64,000 nt of DNA from Cognatilysobacter xinjiangensis (GCF_014651995.1 NZ_BMXY01000001.1:1054001-1118000); one strand, 5' to 3'; shown: positions 1 through 11,589, numbered from the stretch's first letter. Translations and numbers: made by a program. The notes: generated by a model from the sequence alone, not told the origin.

Positions 1-123
1 ACCCGCGCCGGCATGTCGGTCCAGGGCAGCGGCGTGGTGACACGCGAGCGGCGGCCCCCGCATTTCGAAGTGATCTCGGTGATCGCCCGTCGACCGGACG
101 CACCCGCGAAGGAGGCACGATGA
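1..123 (+). CDS. C-terminal fragment of an unidentified gene upstream of metH
   Basis: The frame open from the first base runs 40 codons to a TGA at 121-123, which overlaps the metH start codon in an ATGA arrangement. The visible tail contains the stretch [12 protein letters not shown]. Such a beta-strand ending would suit the end of a SAM-dependent methyltransferase fold. In related Xanthomonadaceae an ArsR-type regulator carrying a methyltransferase domain often precedes metH, so that is my best guess, but 40 residues cannot prove it. The 4-base overlap suggests translational coupling with metH. The 5' part lies outside the window. Confidence 0.45.
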   Translation, partial: TRAGMSVQGSGVVTRERRPPHFEVISVIARRPDAPAKEAR

Positions 124-1211
124 TCACCCTTCCCTGGCTTCATCCGCAGCGCGCGACCGCGCTCGCACGGCTGCTCGCCGAGCGCGTTCTCGTGCTCGAC
201 GGCGCGATGGGCACGATGATCCAGCAGCACGCGCTGTCGGAAGCGGACTACCGCGGCGAGCGCTTCGCCGCAGGTTTCGACTCGGCACAGGCGGCCGCGC
301 ACGCACACGGCCCCGACTGCGGTTGCGCGCGCGACCAGCGCGGTAACAACGATCTGCTCAGCCTCACCCGCCCCGGGATCATTGCCGGCATCCACCGCGA
401 ATACCTCGAGGCGGGCGCCGACCTCGTCGAGACCAATACCTTCAACTCCACCTCGATCGCGCTGGCCGACTACGGCCTGTCGCACCTCGCGCGCGAGCTC
501 AACGAAGTCGGCGCACGGCTCGGGCGCGAGGTCTGCGACCAGGTCGAGCGCGCAACGGGACAGCCGCGCTTCGTGGTCGGCGTGCTCGGTCCGACCAACC
601 GCACAGCCTCGCTGAGCCCCGACGTCAACCGGCCGGGGTATCGCGCCGTCACCTTCGACGAGCTGCGCGACGCGTACCGAGACGCGGCGGATGGCCTGAT
701 CGACGGCGGCGCCGACGTGCTGATGGTCGAGACCATCTTCGACACGCTCAACGCCAAGGCCGCGCTGTTCGCGATCGAGGAAGCCTTCGACGCACGCGGC
801 GCCCGGCTGCCGATAATGATCTCCGGCACGATCACCGACGCTTCGGGCCGGACGCTGTCGGGCCAGACCGCGGAAGCGTTCTGGTACTCGGTGCGGCACG
901 CACGTCCGCTCGCCATCGGGCTCAATTGCGCGCTCGGCGCGAAGGAGCTGCGCGTGCACGTCGACGTACTCGCCCAGGTGGCCGATGCCTACGTCAGCGC
1001 GCATCCCAATGCGGGCCTGCCCAACGCGTTCGGCGGTTACGACGAAACGCCCGAGGACATGGCCGCGGTCATCGGCGAATTCGCGCACGCGGGCCTCGTC
1101 AATCTCGTCGGCGGCTGCTGCGGCACCACGCCGGCGCACATCCGCGCCATCGCGGAGGCCGTACGCGGCCTCGCGCCCCGCGCACTGCCGGCGCTGCAGA
1201 GCGCTGCCTGA
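120..1211 (+). CDS. metH: Methionine synthase subunit 1: homocysteine-binding (S-methyltransferase) half of MetH
   Basis: This 363-residue protein matches the N-terminal homocysteine-binding barrel of cobalamin-dependent methionine synthase. It binds zinc and activates homocysteine for methyl transfer in the cytoplasm. The three expected zinc cysteines are visible: C270 in GLNCALG and C333-C334 in VGGCCGTTP. The N-terminal [10 protein letters not shown] motif is also typical. In E. coli this domain is the first third of one 1227-residue chain, whereas here it ends with its own stop and the remaining domains are encoded by the next gene. A good GGAGG-type ribosome site lies just before the start. 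The start overlaps the upstream stop codon. Confident call. Confidence 0.95.
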   Translation: MITLPWLHPQRATALARLLAERVLVLDGAMGTMIQQHALSEADYRGERFAAGFDSAQAAAHAHGPDCGCARDQRGNNDLLSLTRPGIIAGIHREYLEAGADLVETNTFNSTSIALADYGLSHLARELNEVGARLGREVCDQVERATGQPRFVVGVLGPTNRTASLSPDVNRPGYRAVTFDELRDAYRDAADGLIDGGADVLMVETIFDTLNAKAALFAIEEAFDARGARLPIMISGTITDASGRTLSGQTAEAFWYSVRHARPLAIGLNCALGAKELRVHVDVLAQVADAYVSAHPNAGLPNAFGGYDETPEDMAAVIGEFAHAGLVNLVGGCCGTTPAHIRAIAEAVRGLAPRALPALQSAA

Positions 1212-1258
1212 TCCTCAATTTGCGTGCCCCTCGCCTGCGCGGGCCGAAGACGAGATCG

Positions 1259-4000
<2,742 letters not shown>

Positions 4001-4022
4001 GGCGGCGCCTGCCGCCCGTGCG

Positions 4023-4643
4023 TCACCAGACCAGGTCGTCGGGCACCTGGTACTGCGGATCGCTGTAGGGGTCGTCGCCGGCAGGCGCATCGGGATCGAC
4101 CCTGAGCGCGACGCTGGGCGCGAAGATCGCCCCGGCCTCGGCGAGCACCTGCGCCGTCACCAGCACGTAGCGCCCGTCGAGCTGCACCACGCCGAGCTCG
4201 CCGGCGTTCAGTGCGCGAAGCTGCTCCGGGTTCACGTAGATCCGTTTGATCTTGCCGCCGTAGGGGAAATGGCGCGCGATGTCCGCGTCCTTGTCGTTGA
4301 GCGCCTTGTCCTTGAGGAACTCGCTGAGCTTCGCCCGCGCCTCTCGACGCTGGCGGGCCTCTTCCTGGCGTGCGGCCTCGGCGGCGATGCGTTCTTCCTT
4401 TTCGCGCTGCGCGCGAATCGCATAGGCCTTGGCGAGATCGATCTCGTCCTGCGTACGCGGACGGCCGCCGCCACGTCCGCGGCCGCCCTCGCGTGGGCCG
4501 CCCTTACCGGCGGGACGGCGCTCGTCGCGTCGCGGAGGCGCGCCCGGCTTCGAGCCGGGCCGCTGATCGCGCTTATCGGGTTTCGGGGTCGGCGCGGGCT
4601 TGAAGCCGAGGCCGAGGAGCTGGTCGCGCAGGCTGTCGCTCAT
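4023..4643 (-). CDS. DUF2058 (YaiL-like) nucleoprotein-associated protein
   Basis: A 206-residue, highly charged protein. The N-terminus MSDSLRDQLLGLGF is followed by a Lys/Arg/Gly/Pro-rich low-complexity segment (about residues 18-65), a charged helix rich in Glu/Arg/Ala (about 66-110), and a conserved C-terminal part with HFPYGGKIKRIYVN and a run resembling LVTAQVLAE. This matches the DUF2058 family represented by E. coli YaiL, whose function is not established. The basic region suggests nucleic-acid association, which is inference. It lies 7 bases after slyX and probably forms an operon ugd-slyX-DUF2058. Confidence 0.85.
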   Translation of the reverse strand: MSDSLRDQLLGLGFKPAPTPKPDKRDQRPGSKPGAPPRRDERRPAGKGGPREGGRGRGGGRPRTQDEIDLAKAYAIRAQREKEERIAAEAARQEEARQRREARAKLSEFLKDKALNDKDADIARHFPYGGKIKRIYVNPEQLRALNAGELGVVQLDGRYVLVTAQVLAEAGAIFAPSVALRVDPDAPAGDDPYSDPQYQVPDDLVW

Positions 4644-4650
4644 GGGGGAA

Positions 4651-4881
4651 TCAGTAGTGCGGCGGCGGCGGCTCGAGGCCCGGGTCGCCGGTGAGATCGG
4701 TGGAAAGGCCGGCGCGGATCTGGCGCAGCTCGTCGAGGGCGCGATGCAGCATCAACACCAGGCGCGCGTTTTCGGAGCGCAGGTCCGCGAGTGCGTCGCT
4801 GAGCTCGCCGAGCGAGTGTTCCTGGAACGCGAGGCGCGTCTCCAGTTCGACCAGGCGGTCGTCGAGTGTCGCGTCGCTCAT
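4651..4881 (-). CDS. slyX: SlyX family protein
   Basis: A 76-residue protein made largely of one predicted amphipathic coiled-coil helix (about residues 5-58, with [19 protein letters not shown]), ending in a proline cluster and HY (PPPPHY), the hallmark tail of SlyX proteins. The biochemical role of SlyX is unknown; the name comes from its position next to slyD in enterics. Here it sits instead between ugd and a DUF2058 gene. The ATG overlaps the ugd stop (ATGA), which indicates translational coupling. Confidence 0.88.
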   Translation of the reverse strand: MSDATLDDRLVELETRLAFQEHSLGELSDALADLRSENARLVLMLHRALDELRQIRAGLSTDLTGDPGLEPPPPHY

Positions 4882-6215
4882 GCCTGCACCGATCGGCCGC
4901 GGCCGATGCCGTAGTACGCGATGCCCGCGGCCTCGACCTCGTCCGGATGGTAGATGTTGCGCCCGTCGAACAGCACCGCGTCGGACAGCGTCGCCCGCAG
5001 GCGGGCGAAATCCGGGCTGCGGAACTGCTTCCATTCGGTGACCACGACCAGCGCATCGGCGTCGACCAACGCCGCGTTGGCGCTGTCGCAGAGCACGAGA
5101 TCGTCGCGCTCGCCGAAGATGCGCTGCGTTTCGCGTCTCGCCTCGGGATCGTAGGCGCGCACGCGCGCGCCGGCGTCCCAGAGCTGCTGCAGCAGCACAC
5201 GGCTCGATGCCTCGCGCATATCGTCCGTATTGGGCTTGAACGCGAGGCCCCAGACCGCGAACGTGCGGCCGGCGATGTCGCCGTCGTAATGGCGCCGGAT
5301 CAGTTCGAACAGGTGGTGCTTCTGGCGTTCGTTGACGCCTTCCACCGCCTGTAGCAGCTCGGCGCGATACCCCACCTGCTGCGCGGTGCGCGCGAGCGCC
5401 TGCACGTCCTTGGGAAAGCACGAGCCGCCGTAACCGGCGCCCGGATAGATGAAATGCCAGCCGATGCGCGGGTCCGAACCGATGCCCTGCCGCACCATTT
5501 CAATGTCGGCGCCCACGCGCTCGGCGATGTTCGCCATCTCGTTCATGAAGGAGATCTTGGTGGCGAGCATCGCGTTCGCGGCGTACTTGGTCAGTTCCGC
5601 CGAGCGCACGTCCATCACCACGATGCGTTCGTGGTTGCGGTTGAACGGCGCATACAGGCGCTTGAGGCGCTCGATGACATGCGCGTCACTGGCACCGATG
5701 ACGATGCGGTCGGGCCGCATGAAATCGTTGACGGCGTCGCCTTCCTTGAGGAACTCGGGGTTCGACGCCACGCCGAACGTCACGTCGACGCCGCGCGCCT
5801 GCAGTTCCCCGGCGATCGTCTCGCGCACGCGGTCGGCGGTGCCGACCGGCACGGTCGACTTGTTGACGACGATGCCCGGACGGTCGAGATGACGGCCGAT
5901 CGTGCGTGCGACCGCGAGCACGTACTGCAGGTCGGCGCTGCCGTCCTCGCCCGGCGGCGTGCCGACCGCGATGAAGATCACCTCCCCGCGTGCGATCGCC
6001 GCCGCGGCATCGGTCGTGAAGTCGAGGCGGCCCGCGGCGTGGTTGGAGCGCACCATCGGCGCAAGGCCGGGCTCGAAGATCGGGATCTCGCCGCGTTGCA
6101 GCGCGGCGACCTTGCCCTCGTCGATGTCGACGCAGACGACGTCGTGCCCGACGTCCGCCAGGCACGTGCCGGTGACCAGGCCGACGTAGCCGGTGCCGAA
6201 AATGGTGACGCGCAT
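4878..6215 (-). CDS. ugd: UDP-glucose 6-dehydrogenase
   Basis: The 445-residue enzyme oxidises UDP-glucose twice with NAD+ to UDP-glucuronate, a precursor for exopolysaccharide and for lipid A or lipopolysaccharide sugars. The N-terminal Rossmann motif GTGYVGLV (residues 7-14) binds NAD+. The catalytic cysteine is C266 in GGSCFPKD. The middle helical dimerisation region and the C-terminal UDP-binding domain ([17 protein letters not shown]) are all present, and the length is normal for the bacterial family. It is the first gene of a small minus-strand unit with slyX. No polysaccharide cluster adjoins it. Confidence 0.96.
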   Translation of the reverse strand: MRVTIFGTGYVGLVTGTCLADVGHDVVCVDIDEGKVAALQRGEIPIFEPGLAPMVRSNHAAGRLDFTTDAAAAIARGEVIFIAVGTPPGEDGSADLQYVLAVARTIGRHLDRPGIVVNKSTVPVGTADRVRETIAGELQARGVDVTFGVASNPEFLKEGDAVNDFMRPDRIVIGASDAHVIERLKRLYAPFNRNHERIVVMDVRSAELTKYAANAMLATKISFMNEMANIAERVGADIEMVRQGIGSDPRIGWHFIYPGAGYGGSCFPKDVQALARTAQQVGYRAELLQAVEGVNERQKHHLFELIRRHYDGDIAGRTFAVWGLAFKPNTDDMREASSRVLLQQLWDAGARVRAYDPEARRETQRIFGERDDLVLCDSANAALVDADALVVVTEWKQFRSPDFARLRATLSDAVLFDGRNIYHPDEVEAAGIAYYGIGRGRSVQA

Positions 6216-6246
6216 CGGCGGCTCCGTGTCCGTCGGCCGGTACGTA

Positions 6247-7050
6247 TCAGCGGCCGACCGGTGCGCCGGCGCCGTTGGGCGCGCCGATACCGATCAGCTC
6301 GACGTCGAACACCAGCGTCGCGTTCGGCGGAATCGGGCCGCCCGGCGTGCCCTGCTCGCCATAGCCCTGCGAGGCCGGGATCCACAGGCGGTACTTGCTG
6401 CCGACCGGCATCAGCTGGATGCCTTCGCGCCAGCCCGGAACAACCTGCGCGAGCGGCAGCGTCGCCGGTCCGCCGTGGTCATACGAGCTGTCGAACTTGG
6501 TGCCGTCGAGCAGCGTGCCGGTGTAGTGCACGGTCACCGCGTCGTCGGCCTTCGGCTTCGGGCCCGTACCGGCCTTGAGCACCTGGTACTGCAGGCCGCT
6601 CGCAGTGGTCTGCACGCCGGCCGCCTTCGCGTTCTTGGCGAGGAATTCCTGGCCTTCCTTCGCGTTCTTCGTCGCCGCCTGCATCTGCTCGGCGATGCGC
6701 TTGGCCTGCAGCTTCTGCGCGAAGGCCTCGCGCACCTGCTGCGCCTGCGCTTCGTCCATCAACGGCTTGCCGCCTTCGATCGCGGTCTTGAGGCCCTTCT
6801 CGAGCGTGGCGAGGTCGATCTCATCCTTCACCTGCTTGAGCGTCTGGCCCATGTCGAGGCCGATCATGTAGCTGACACGCGCCTTCTCGTCCTTCAGGCC
6901 CGGGATGGCATTCGCGTCGGCGGCCTTGCCGGCGTCGGCGGCCTTGTCCGCCTTGTCGGCCGGGGCGGTCTTGTCGCTGCAGCCGGCGGCCGCGACGAGC
7001 GCGACGGCGAGCAGGCCGAGCGCGAGCGGGCGCTTCGTGGTGACGTTCAT
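6247..7050 (-). CDS. FKBP-type peptidyl-prolyl isomerase, lipoprotein
   Basis: The 267-residue product begins with a lipoprotein signal: a hydrophobic stretch, then AAGC with the lipidated cysteine at C24. An Ala/Asp/Lys-rich linker follows, then an FKBP N-terminal dimerisation domain (about 50-150) and a C-terminal FKBP domain (about 165-258) with GTKFDSSYD, the [10 protein letters not shown] segment and [13 protein letters not shown]. It should catalyse cis-trans proline isomerisation of envelope proteins in the periplasm, as FkpA/Mip proteins do. The ATG at 7050 is preferred over upstream starts because it gives the signal peptide and has an AAGGAA ribosome site. It lies 34 bases after its paralogue. 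Confidence 0.93.
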   Translation of the reverse strand: MNVTTKRPLALGLLAVALVAAAGCSDKTAPADKADKAADAGKAADANAIPGLKDEKARVSYMIGLDMGQTLKQVKDEIDLATLEKGLKTAIEGGKPLMDEAQAQQVREAFAQKLQAKRIAEQMQAATKNAKEGQEFLAKNAKAAGVQTTASGLQYQVLKAGTGPKPKADDAVTVHYTGTLLDGTKFDSSYDHGGPATLPLAQVVPGWREGIQLMPVGSKYRLWIPASQGYGEQGTPGGPIPPNATLVFDVELIGIGAPNGAGAPVGR

Positions 7051-7084
7051 CGGAATTCCTTTTGGAAGGCGGCTTCGGCCGCGG

Positions 7085-8071
7085 TCAGGGCGCAATCGCC
7101 AGCAGTTCGACATCGAATACGAGCGTGGAGTTCGGGCCGATCTGCGCGCCCGCGCCCTTTTCGCCATAGGCGAGCTCGGACGGGATCCAGAAACGGTACT
7201 TGGCGCCGACCGGCATCATCGAAACGCCCTCGGTCCAGCCGGGAATGACCTGGTTGAGCATGAACTCGACCGGCTGCCCGCCGTTCTTATCGTACGAGCT
7301 GTCGAAGACGGTGCCATCGAGCAGCGTGCCGTGGTAGTTCACGCGGACGCGGTCGCTCGGCTTCGGACGTGCGCCCGAGCCCTGGCGCAGCACCATGTAC
7401 TGCAGGCCGGAGCCGGTGGTGAACACGCCCTTCTTCGTCTTGTTCTCGGCAAGGAACTTCTGACCCGCGTCGCGATTCGCGGTCGACTCGCCCGCGCGCT
7501 TGGCTTCCATCTTCTGCTTCACCATCGCGGTGAATTCGTTGTGGACTGCCGTGCGGGTGGCTTCGTCGAGCACCGGTGCCTGGCCGGCGAGCAGGTCGCC
7601 GAGTGCGCGGTAGACGATCGGCAGGTCGATCTCGTCCTTGATGCCGACCAGCGACGGGCCGAGGTCCATCGACACGAGGCGGCCGACCTCCTGCTTCGAC
7701 ACGTCCGGCGCCTTTGGCGCCTTGGGATCGCGACGCGCGGCGATGCGCTGCACCAGCAATTGGTTGAGTTCCATCGCGCGCTCGCGCGTCAACATCGGCG
7801 GCTTGCCGTCGATGAGGTTCTGCACGCCTTCACGGAAGCTGGCGAGGTCGAAGTCCGGCGCGATCGGCGTGAGCATCTGCGACAGCTCGTAACCGACGAC
7901 GTAGCTCGCCTTCTGCCGCGGGGTGGCCAGCGACTGCGCGGTGATCGGTGCGGCGGCCGCTTCGGCGGCACGCGGCGCGGCCGGCGCCTTCGGGCTGGCC
8001 TGCGGCGCGGCGACCGCGACGGCGGCGGTGGTGGCGAGCAGCGCGGCAAGACCGCGTGCGGACATCTTCAT
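7085..8071 (-). CDS. FKBP-type peptidyl-prolyl isomerase, exported
   Basis: This 328-residue protein is a paralogue of the next gene downstream. A cleavable signal peptide (about residues 1-21, with AALLATTAAVAVAA) precedes an Ala/Pro linker, an FKBP N-terminal helical domain (about 45-190) and the FKBP domain (about 220-327), with GTVFDSSYDKNG and [15 protein letters not shown]. The N-terminal domain is longer than in the lipoprotein paralogue. No lipobox is seen, so it is expected to be soluble in the periplasm. Both genes form a two-gene unit transcribed away from the YtrA operon. Confidence 0.92.
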   Translation of the reverse strand: MKMSARGLAALLATTAAVAVAAPQASPKAPAAPRAAEAAAAPITAQSLATPRQKASYVVGYELSQMLTPIAPDFDLASFREGVQNLIDGKPPMLTRERAMELNQLLVQRIAARRDPKAPKAPDVSKQEVGRLVSMDLGPSLVGIKDEIDLPIVYRALGDLLAGQAPVLDEATRTAVHNEFTAMVKQKMEAKRAGESTANRDAGQKFLAENKTKKGVFTTGSGLQYMVLRQGSGARPKPSDRVRVNYHGTLLDGTVFDSSYDKNGGQPVEFMLNQVIPGWTEGVSMMPVGAKYRFWIPSELAYGEKGAGAQIGPNSTLVFDVELLAIAP

Positions 8072-8112
8072 CTACGGCTCCTGGGCGACGCCGGTCGGCG
8101 CGAGGGGCCCGT

Positions 8113-8141
8113 ATTGTCGCGGGCCGTACTGAACCGGGCAA
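8113..8141 (-). promoter_or_regulatory. Candidate sigma-70 promoter for the tandem FKBP genes
   Basis: On the minus strand TTGCCC (8141-8136) is followed after 17 bases by GACAAT (8118-8113), about 40 bases upstream of the first FKBP start codon. Four of six bases match the consensus in each box. Found by eye. Confidence 0.35.
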
Positions 8142-8184
8142 ATCCGCCGTTCCGGGCCTATGCCATCAGTTGGGTAGCCGGCAG

Positions 8185-8212
8185 TTGACCTCCGCCATTT
8201 GGGTGTTATAGT
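8185..8212 (+). promoter_or_regulatory. Sigma-70 promoter of the YtrA/ABC operon
   Basis: TTGACC (8185-8190) and TATAGT (8207-8212) are separated by 16 bases, a close match to the housekeeping consensus. The predicted transcription start is about 30 bases before the small exported peptide gene. The -10 box lies inside the palindrome at 8202-8225, so a bound repressor would block polymerase directly. Confidence 0.7.
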
Positions 8213-8225
8213 TGCCTACAACACC
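8202..8225 (+). promoter_or_regulatory. Palindromic operator, probable YtrA/GntR binding site
   Basis: The 24-base element has arms GGTGTT and AACACC. A second inner match, TAG and CTA, follows after one unmatched base on each side. Its outer form is GGTG-N16-CACC. It covers the -10 box of the operon that encodes a YtrA-like GntR protein, which fits autorepression. I recall a GGTG-N16-CACC motif being described for the YtrA regulator of Xanthomonas citri but cannot verify that here. Confidence 0.65.
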
Positions 8226-8249
8226 GGTCTACCAACGAGGATGTTTGCC

Positions 8250-8489
8250 ATGAGCCGCAAGCTCCGAAACAACCTGAATGCCCTGGTGATGACAGCGGCG
8301 CTGTGCGCGACCGGTGCCTTCGCCGTCGCGGCCACGCCTTTCGCCGCGGCGCCCGTTCTCGACGCCCCCGCAGCGGAGTTGGCCGCCGCCACGGTCGCCG
8401 CGGACGGCACCGTCCGCAAGCCGCTGCGAACCAGCCGCATCCGCCACGCGCTGGCGATGCCCTACTTCTCCTTCCTTCCGAGGGGCTGA
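8250..8489 (+). CDS. Small exported peptide at the head of the YtrA/ABC operon (unknown function)
   Basis: A 79-residue product. Residues 1-28 look like a Sec signal peptide: a basic start MSRKLRNN, then a hydrophobic core (ALVMTAALCATGAFAVA). The mature part begins with an Ala/Pro/Val-rich spacer and ends in a basic-aromatic tail containing RTSRIRHAL and AMPYFSF. The ATG at 8250 is chosen over the in-frame ATG at 8241 because GAGG at 8235-8238 is only two bases from the latter and well spaced for the former. The YtrA regulator starts three bases after its stop, so the two are almost certainly co-transcribed. I do not recognise a family. Confidence 0.72.
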   Translation: MSRKLRNNLNALVMTAALCATGAFAVAATPFAAAPVLDAPAAELAAATVAADGTVRKPLRTSRIRHALAMPYFSFLPRG

Positions 8490-8492
8490 TCC

Positions 8493-8864
8493 ATGGCCGC
8501 CATCCAATGGAGCGACGGCGCTCCGATCTATCGCCAGCTCAAGGAGCGTGTCATCGCGATGATGCTCGATGGGCTCCTGAAGCCGGGCGATCCGCTGCCC
8601 TCCGTGCGCCAGGTCGCCGCGGAGTACCAGCTGAACCCGATTACCGTGTCGCGGGCCTACCAGGAGCTCGCCGACGAAGCACTGGTCGAAAAACGCCGAG
8701 GACTGGGCATGTACGTCACCGAAGAAGCCGCCAAGAAGCTGCTGGTCAACGAACGCGAGCGTTTCCTCACGGAAGAGTGGCCGCAGGTGATGGAACGCAT
8801 CGCCCGCCTGGGTCTCCGCCTCGACGAACTGATGGCCGCCGGCCGCAAGGAAGGCATGCAATGA
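8493..8864 (+). CDS. YtrA-subfamily GntR transcriptional regulator
   Basis: A 123-residue protein with an N-terminal winged helix-turn-helix of the GntR type (about residues 8-75, with PLPSVRQVAAEYQLNPITVS as recognition region) and only a short helical C-terminal tail. This short architecture defines the YtrA subfamily, whose members usually repress an adjacent ABC transporter and respond to cell-envelope stress. It should bind the palindrome upstream of the operon. Its stop overlaps the start of the ABC ATPase gene by four bases, so stoichiometry is likely coupled. The inducing signal cannot be read from the sequence. Confidence 0.92.
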   Translation: MAAIQWSDGAPIYRQLKERVIAMMLDGLLKPGDPLPSVRQVAAEYQLNPITVSRAYQELADEALVEKRRGLGMYVTEEAAKKLLVNERERFLTEEWPQVMERIARLGLRLDELMAAGRKEGMQ

Positions 8865-9748
8865 ACGCGCAGGTCGCCCCGTCCTCCCAGGCCTCCGTGG
8901 TCCGCGCCCGCGGGCTCCGCAAGGTCTACAAGAACAAGGTGGCGCTCGACGGCACCTCGTTCGAGATCCCCGCAGGTCGCATCGTCGGCCTGATCGGTCC
9001 GAACGGCGCCGGCAAGACCACCGCCCTCAAGGCCATGCTCGGCCTGACGCCGTTCGACGGCGAGATGAGCGTGCTCGGCCGCGACCCGCGCACCCAGCGC
9101 GACGACCTCATGCAGGACGTCTGCTTCATCGCCGACGTGGCCGTGCTGCCGCGCTGGATCAAGGTGAAGGAAGCGATCGAGTTCGTCGCCGGCGTGCACC
9201 CGCGCTTCGACATGGCCCGTTGCGAGCGCTTCCTCGCCGGCACGCAGCTCAAGCCGAACCTCAAGGTTCGCGAGATGAGCAAGGGCATGATCGTGCAGCT
9301 GCACCTGGCGCTGGTGATGGCCATCGACGCCAAGCTGCTGGTGCTCGACGAGCCCACGCTCGGCCTGGACATCCTCTACCGCAAGCAGTTCTACCAGCGC
9401 CTGCTGGAGGACTACTTCGACGAGGAGAAGACGATCATCGTCACCACTCACCAGGTGGAGGAGATCGAGCACATCCTCACCGACGTGCTGTTCATCCGCG
9501 ACGGGCGCATCACGCTCGACGCGTCCATGGACACGCTGGGCGAGCGGTACGTCGAAGTGCTGGTGGATGCGGGCCAGGTCGAGGCCGCCCGCGCCCTCAA
9601 GCCGGTGGACGAGCGCGCGCTGCCCTTCGGCAAGACCGTGATGCTGTTCGACGGCATGCCGTTCGACCGGCTCGAAACCCTCGGCGAAACCCGCACGCCG
9701 GGCCTGGCCGACCTGTTCGTCGCAACGATGAAGGGGACCTACGCATGA
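8861..9748 (+). CDS. ABC transporter ATP-binding protein
   Basis: The 295-residue cytoplasmic ATPase has a Walker A motif GPNGAGKTT (46-54), Walker B LLVLDEP and the H-loop VTTHQVEE. Its signature motif is unusual: MSKGM appears where most family members have LSGGQ. An extra C-terminal region of about 70 residues follows the nucleotide-binding domain. It should energise the membrane protein encoded next, with which it overlaps by four bases. The pair resembles YtrB-type exporters or envelope-protection systems rather than importers, as there is no binding protein gene. The substrate is unknown. Confidence 0.93.
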   Translation: MNAQVAPSSQASVVRARGLRKVYKNKVALDGTSFEIPAGRIVGLIGPNGAGKTTALKAMLGLTPFDGEMSVLGRDPRTQRDDLMQDVCFIADVAVLPRWIKVKEAIEFVAGVHPRFDMARCERFLAGTQLKPNLKVREMSKGMIVQLHLALVMAIDAKLLVLDEPTLGLDILYRKQFYQRLLEDYFDEEKTIIVTTHQVEEIEHILTDVLFIRDGRITLDASMDTLGERYVEVLVDAGQVEAARALKPVDERALPFGKTVMLFDGMPFDRLETLGETRTPGLADLFVATMKGTYA

Positions 9749-10746
9749 ACGCGATGACCGAAACCCTGCCGCAGCGCCGCGCGGTCGCCGCGCCGCATGC
9801 CACGCACAAGTTCAAGCTGCTGCTCAAGCGCGAGTACTGGGAGCATCGTGGCGGCTTCTTCTGGGCGCCGGCGATCGCCGCCGGTATCACCCTGCTGTTC
9901 ACGCTAATGGCGGCGGTGGGCGGCAGCATCTTCAAGCACCGCCACACCAACGAGATCGAGATGGCGGGCGCGGATCCGGGCGAGATCGCCCGGGTGCTCG
10001 GCGGCGTGGGCGACCTCGCGCTGCTCGGCGGCGTCGGCATCACCCTGATCGTGCTGGGCTTCGTGGTGTTCTTCTACTCGCTCGGTGCGCTCTACGACGA
10101 CCGACGCGACCGCAGCGTGCTGTTCTGGAAGTCGCTGCCGGTCTCGGATGCGAGCACGGTCGGCGCGAAGGTGGCCTGGGCACTGGCGCTTGCCCCGCTG
10201 ATCGCGGTCGGCATCGGCCTGCTGCTCGGCGGCGCCAGCTGGGTCATCGCGGCTCTCACCACGTCCATCAACGGCCTGCCCGGCGCGAGCGGCATCTTCA
10301 CCTACTCGCATCCGGTGCAACTGGTCGGCCACATCATCGCGATGATTCCGCTGTACGCGCTGTGGGCCCTGCCCGCCGTGGGCTGGCTGATGCTCTGCTC
10401 CGCCGCGGCGCGCTCCAAGCCCTTCCTGTGGGCGGTGATGGTGCCGGTGCTGGGCTGTGCCCTGGTCAGCTTCGCCAACGCGGTGATGAACCTCGGTGTG
10501 GACGTGGGCAAGCTCTGGTACGTCGTCGCTTACCGCGGCCTGGCCAGCGTCTTCCCGGCCACCTGGGTTCCGCTGGTGGAGTCCCGCATCGACCGCATCC
10601 ATGGCCCGGAAGAGTTCGCCAACGTCGTCAATGCCGCACAGAACTGGTCGGTGGCCGGTACCGCGGACCTCTGGATCGGTGTGGTGGTGGGCGTGCTGAT
10701 GATCCTTGCTGCGATCCGCCTCCGCCGCTGGCGGGATGAGGGGTGA
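9745..10746 (+). CDS. ABC-2 type transporter permease
   Basis: A 333-residue integral membrane protein. A cytoplasmic N-terminus ends in FKLLLKREYWEHRGGFFW, typical of ABC-2 permeases. About six hydrophobic segments follow: FWAPAIAAGITLLFTLMAAV, the LGFVVFFYSLGALY region, the ALALAPLIAVGIGLLLGG region, an IIAMIPLYALWALP region, a segment near VMVPVLGCALVSF, and the C-terminal LWIGVVVGVLMILAAI. The middle extracytoplasmic part (about residues 245-300) is long. It is translationally coupled to the ATPase. The transported molecule cannot be inferred. Confidence 0.9.
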   Translation: MNAMTETLPQRRAVAAPHATHKFKLLLKREYWEHRGGFFWAPAIAAGITLLFTLMAAVGGSIFKHRHTNEIEMAGADPGEIARVLGGVGDLALLGGVGITLIVLGFVVFFYSLGALYDDRRDRSVLFWKSLPVSDASTVGAKVAWALALAPLIAVGIGLLLGGASWVIAALTTSINGLPGASGIFTYSHPVQLVGHIIAMIPLYALWALPAVGWLMLCSAAARSKPFLWAVMVPVLGCALVSFANAVMNLGVDVGKLWYVVAYRGLASVFPATWVPLVESRIDRIHGPEEFANVVNAAQNWSVAGTADLWIGVVVGVLMILAAIRLRRWRDEG

Positions 10747-10748
10747 GA

Positions 10749-10783
10749 GCAGGCCGCTAGCGCGGCACTGCCGCGCGGCCTGC
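10749..10783 (+). other. GC-rich stem-loop between the permease and the first DUF2884 gene
   Basis: Perfect 9-base arms GCAGGCCGC (10749-10757) and GCGGCCTGC (10775-10783) enclose a second hairpin made of GCGGC and GCCGC. No T-run follows, so a classic intrinsic terminator is unlikely. It may lower expression of the distal genes or mark an RNA-processing point. The rest of the 175-base gap shows nothing recognisable. Confidence 0.5.
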
Positions 10784-10921
10784 CCGAACGCCCGGCGCCC
10801 AGCACCGGGCCGGGAACGACCTCCCCGCTCCGACGTAACCCAGACGAACCACGGCCACGGACGGCCCTGACACCCCCCACCCATCGCCCCTCGCCACCCC
10901 GAATCGAAAGCGAGCCCCGCC

Positions 10922-11566
10922 ATGAAAGCCACCTACGTCGCCCCCCTGCTGCTCGCCGCCCTGCTGCCCCTCGCTGCGCATTCCGGCGAGCGCTCCGAGA
11001 TCGGCCGCGAGCTCGACAAGGCGCGCATCGAGCTGCGGTCAGAACTGGCGCAGGAGCGCGCCAAGCTGGAAACCGAGAACCTGTCGCTCGGCGATTCGAT
11101 GCAGTTCGGGAAGCGCGACCGCAAGGCCGCCGACAAGGCCACCGAGCGGCCGAAGGGCGAGATCACGCCGGCCGGCGACCTGTTGATCGACGGCCAGGCC
11201 GTCGCCATCGACGCGGCGCAGCGTCGACTGCTTCTCGATTACCGCGCCCAGGTGATCGGCGTCGCCCGGGCGGGCCTCGAGGCCGGCGAGAAGGCCGCGC
11301 TGGTGGCGCTCGACGCCACCGATATGTCGATGTTCGGGCTGATCGTCAGCGGCCTGACCGGCTCGCTCGAACGCCGCATCGAGAACACCGTCAAGAAGGA
11401 ACTGCAGCCCGCGATCGTGCAGATCTGCCGCCGCCTGCCGCAGTTGCATGCGGCGCAGCAGTCGCTGGCCGCGAGCATTCCCGCCTTCCGCCCCTACGCC
11501 ACCCTGCGCCGGGAGGACGTCGCCGACTGCGAGCGCGACGTCCAGCGCGACCTGGCGATGCGTTGA
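10922..11566 (+). CDS. DUF2884 (YggN-like) exported protein, first copy
   Basis: The 214-residue protein starts with a signal peptide (MKATYVAPLLLAALLPLAAHS) followed by a charged helical stretch. The conserved core contains KGEITPAGDLLIDGQAVAI and QRRLLLDYRAQV, the signature of DUF2884/YggN proteins. The C-terminal part has three cysteines that could pair in the periplasm. The function of this family is unknown. Its position behind the YtrA-ABC genes suggests a periplasmic accessory of the same response. The next gene encodes a lipoprotein paralogue. Confidence 0.82.
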   Translation: MKATYVAPLLLAALLPLAAHSGERSEIGRELDKARIELRSELAQERAKLETENLSLGDSMQFGKRDRKAADKATERPKGEITPAGDLLIDGQAVAIDAAQRRLLLDYRAQVIGVARAGLEAGEKAALVALDATDMSMFGLIVSGLTGSLERRIENTVKKELQPAIVQICRRLPQLHAAQQSLAASIPAFRPYATLRREDVADCERDVQRDLAMR

Positions 11567-11589
11567 ACCGAATATCTGGAGACCCTGCG

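Noticed and set aside
1-119. Cobalamin or SAM riboswitch before metH
   Set aside because: The stretch is coding for the preceding gene up to the metH start, and no B12-box or SAM-box pattern is seen. A riboswitch could lie further upstream, outside the window.
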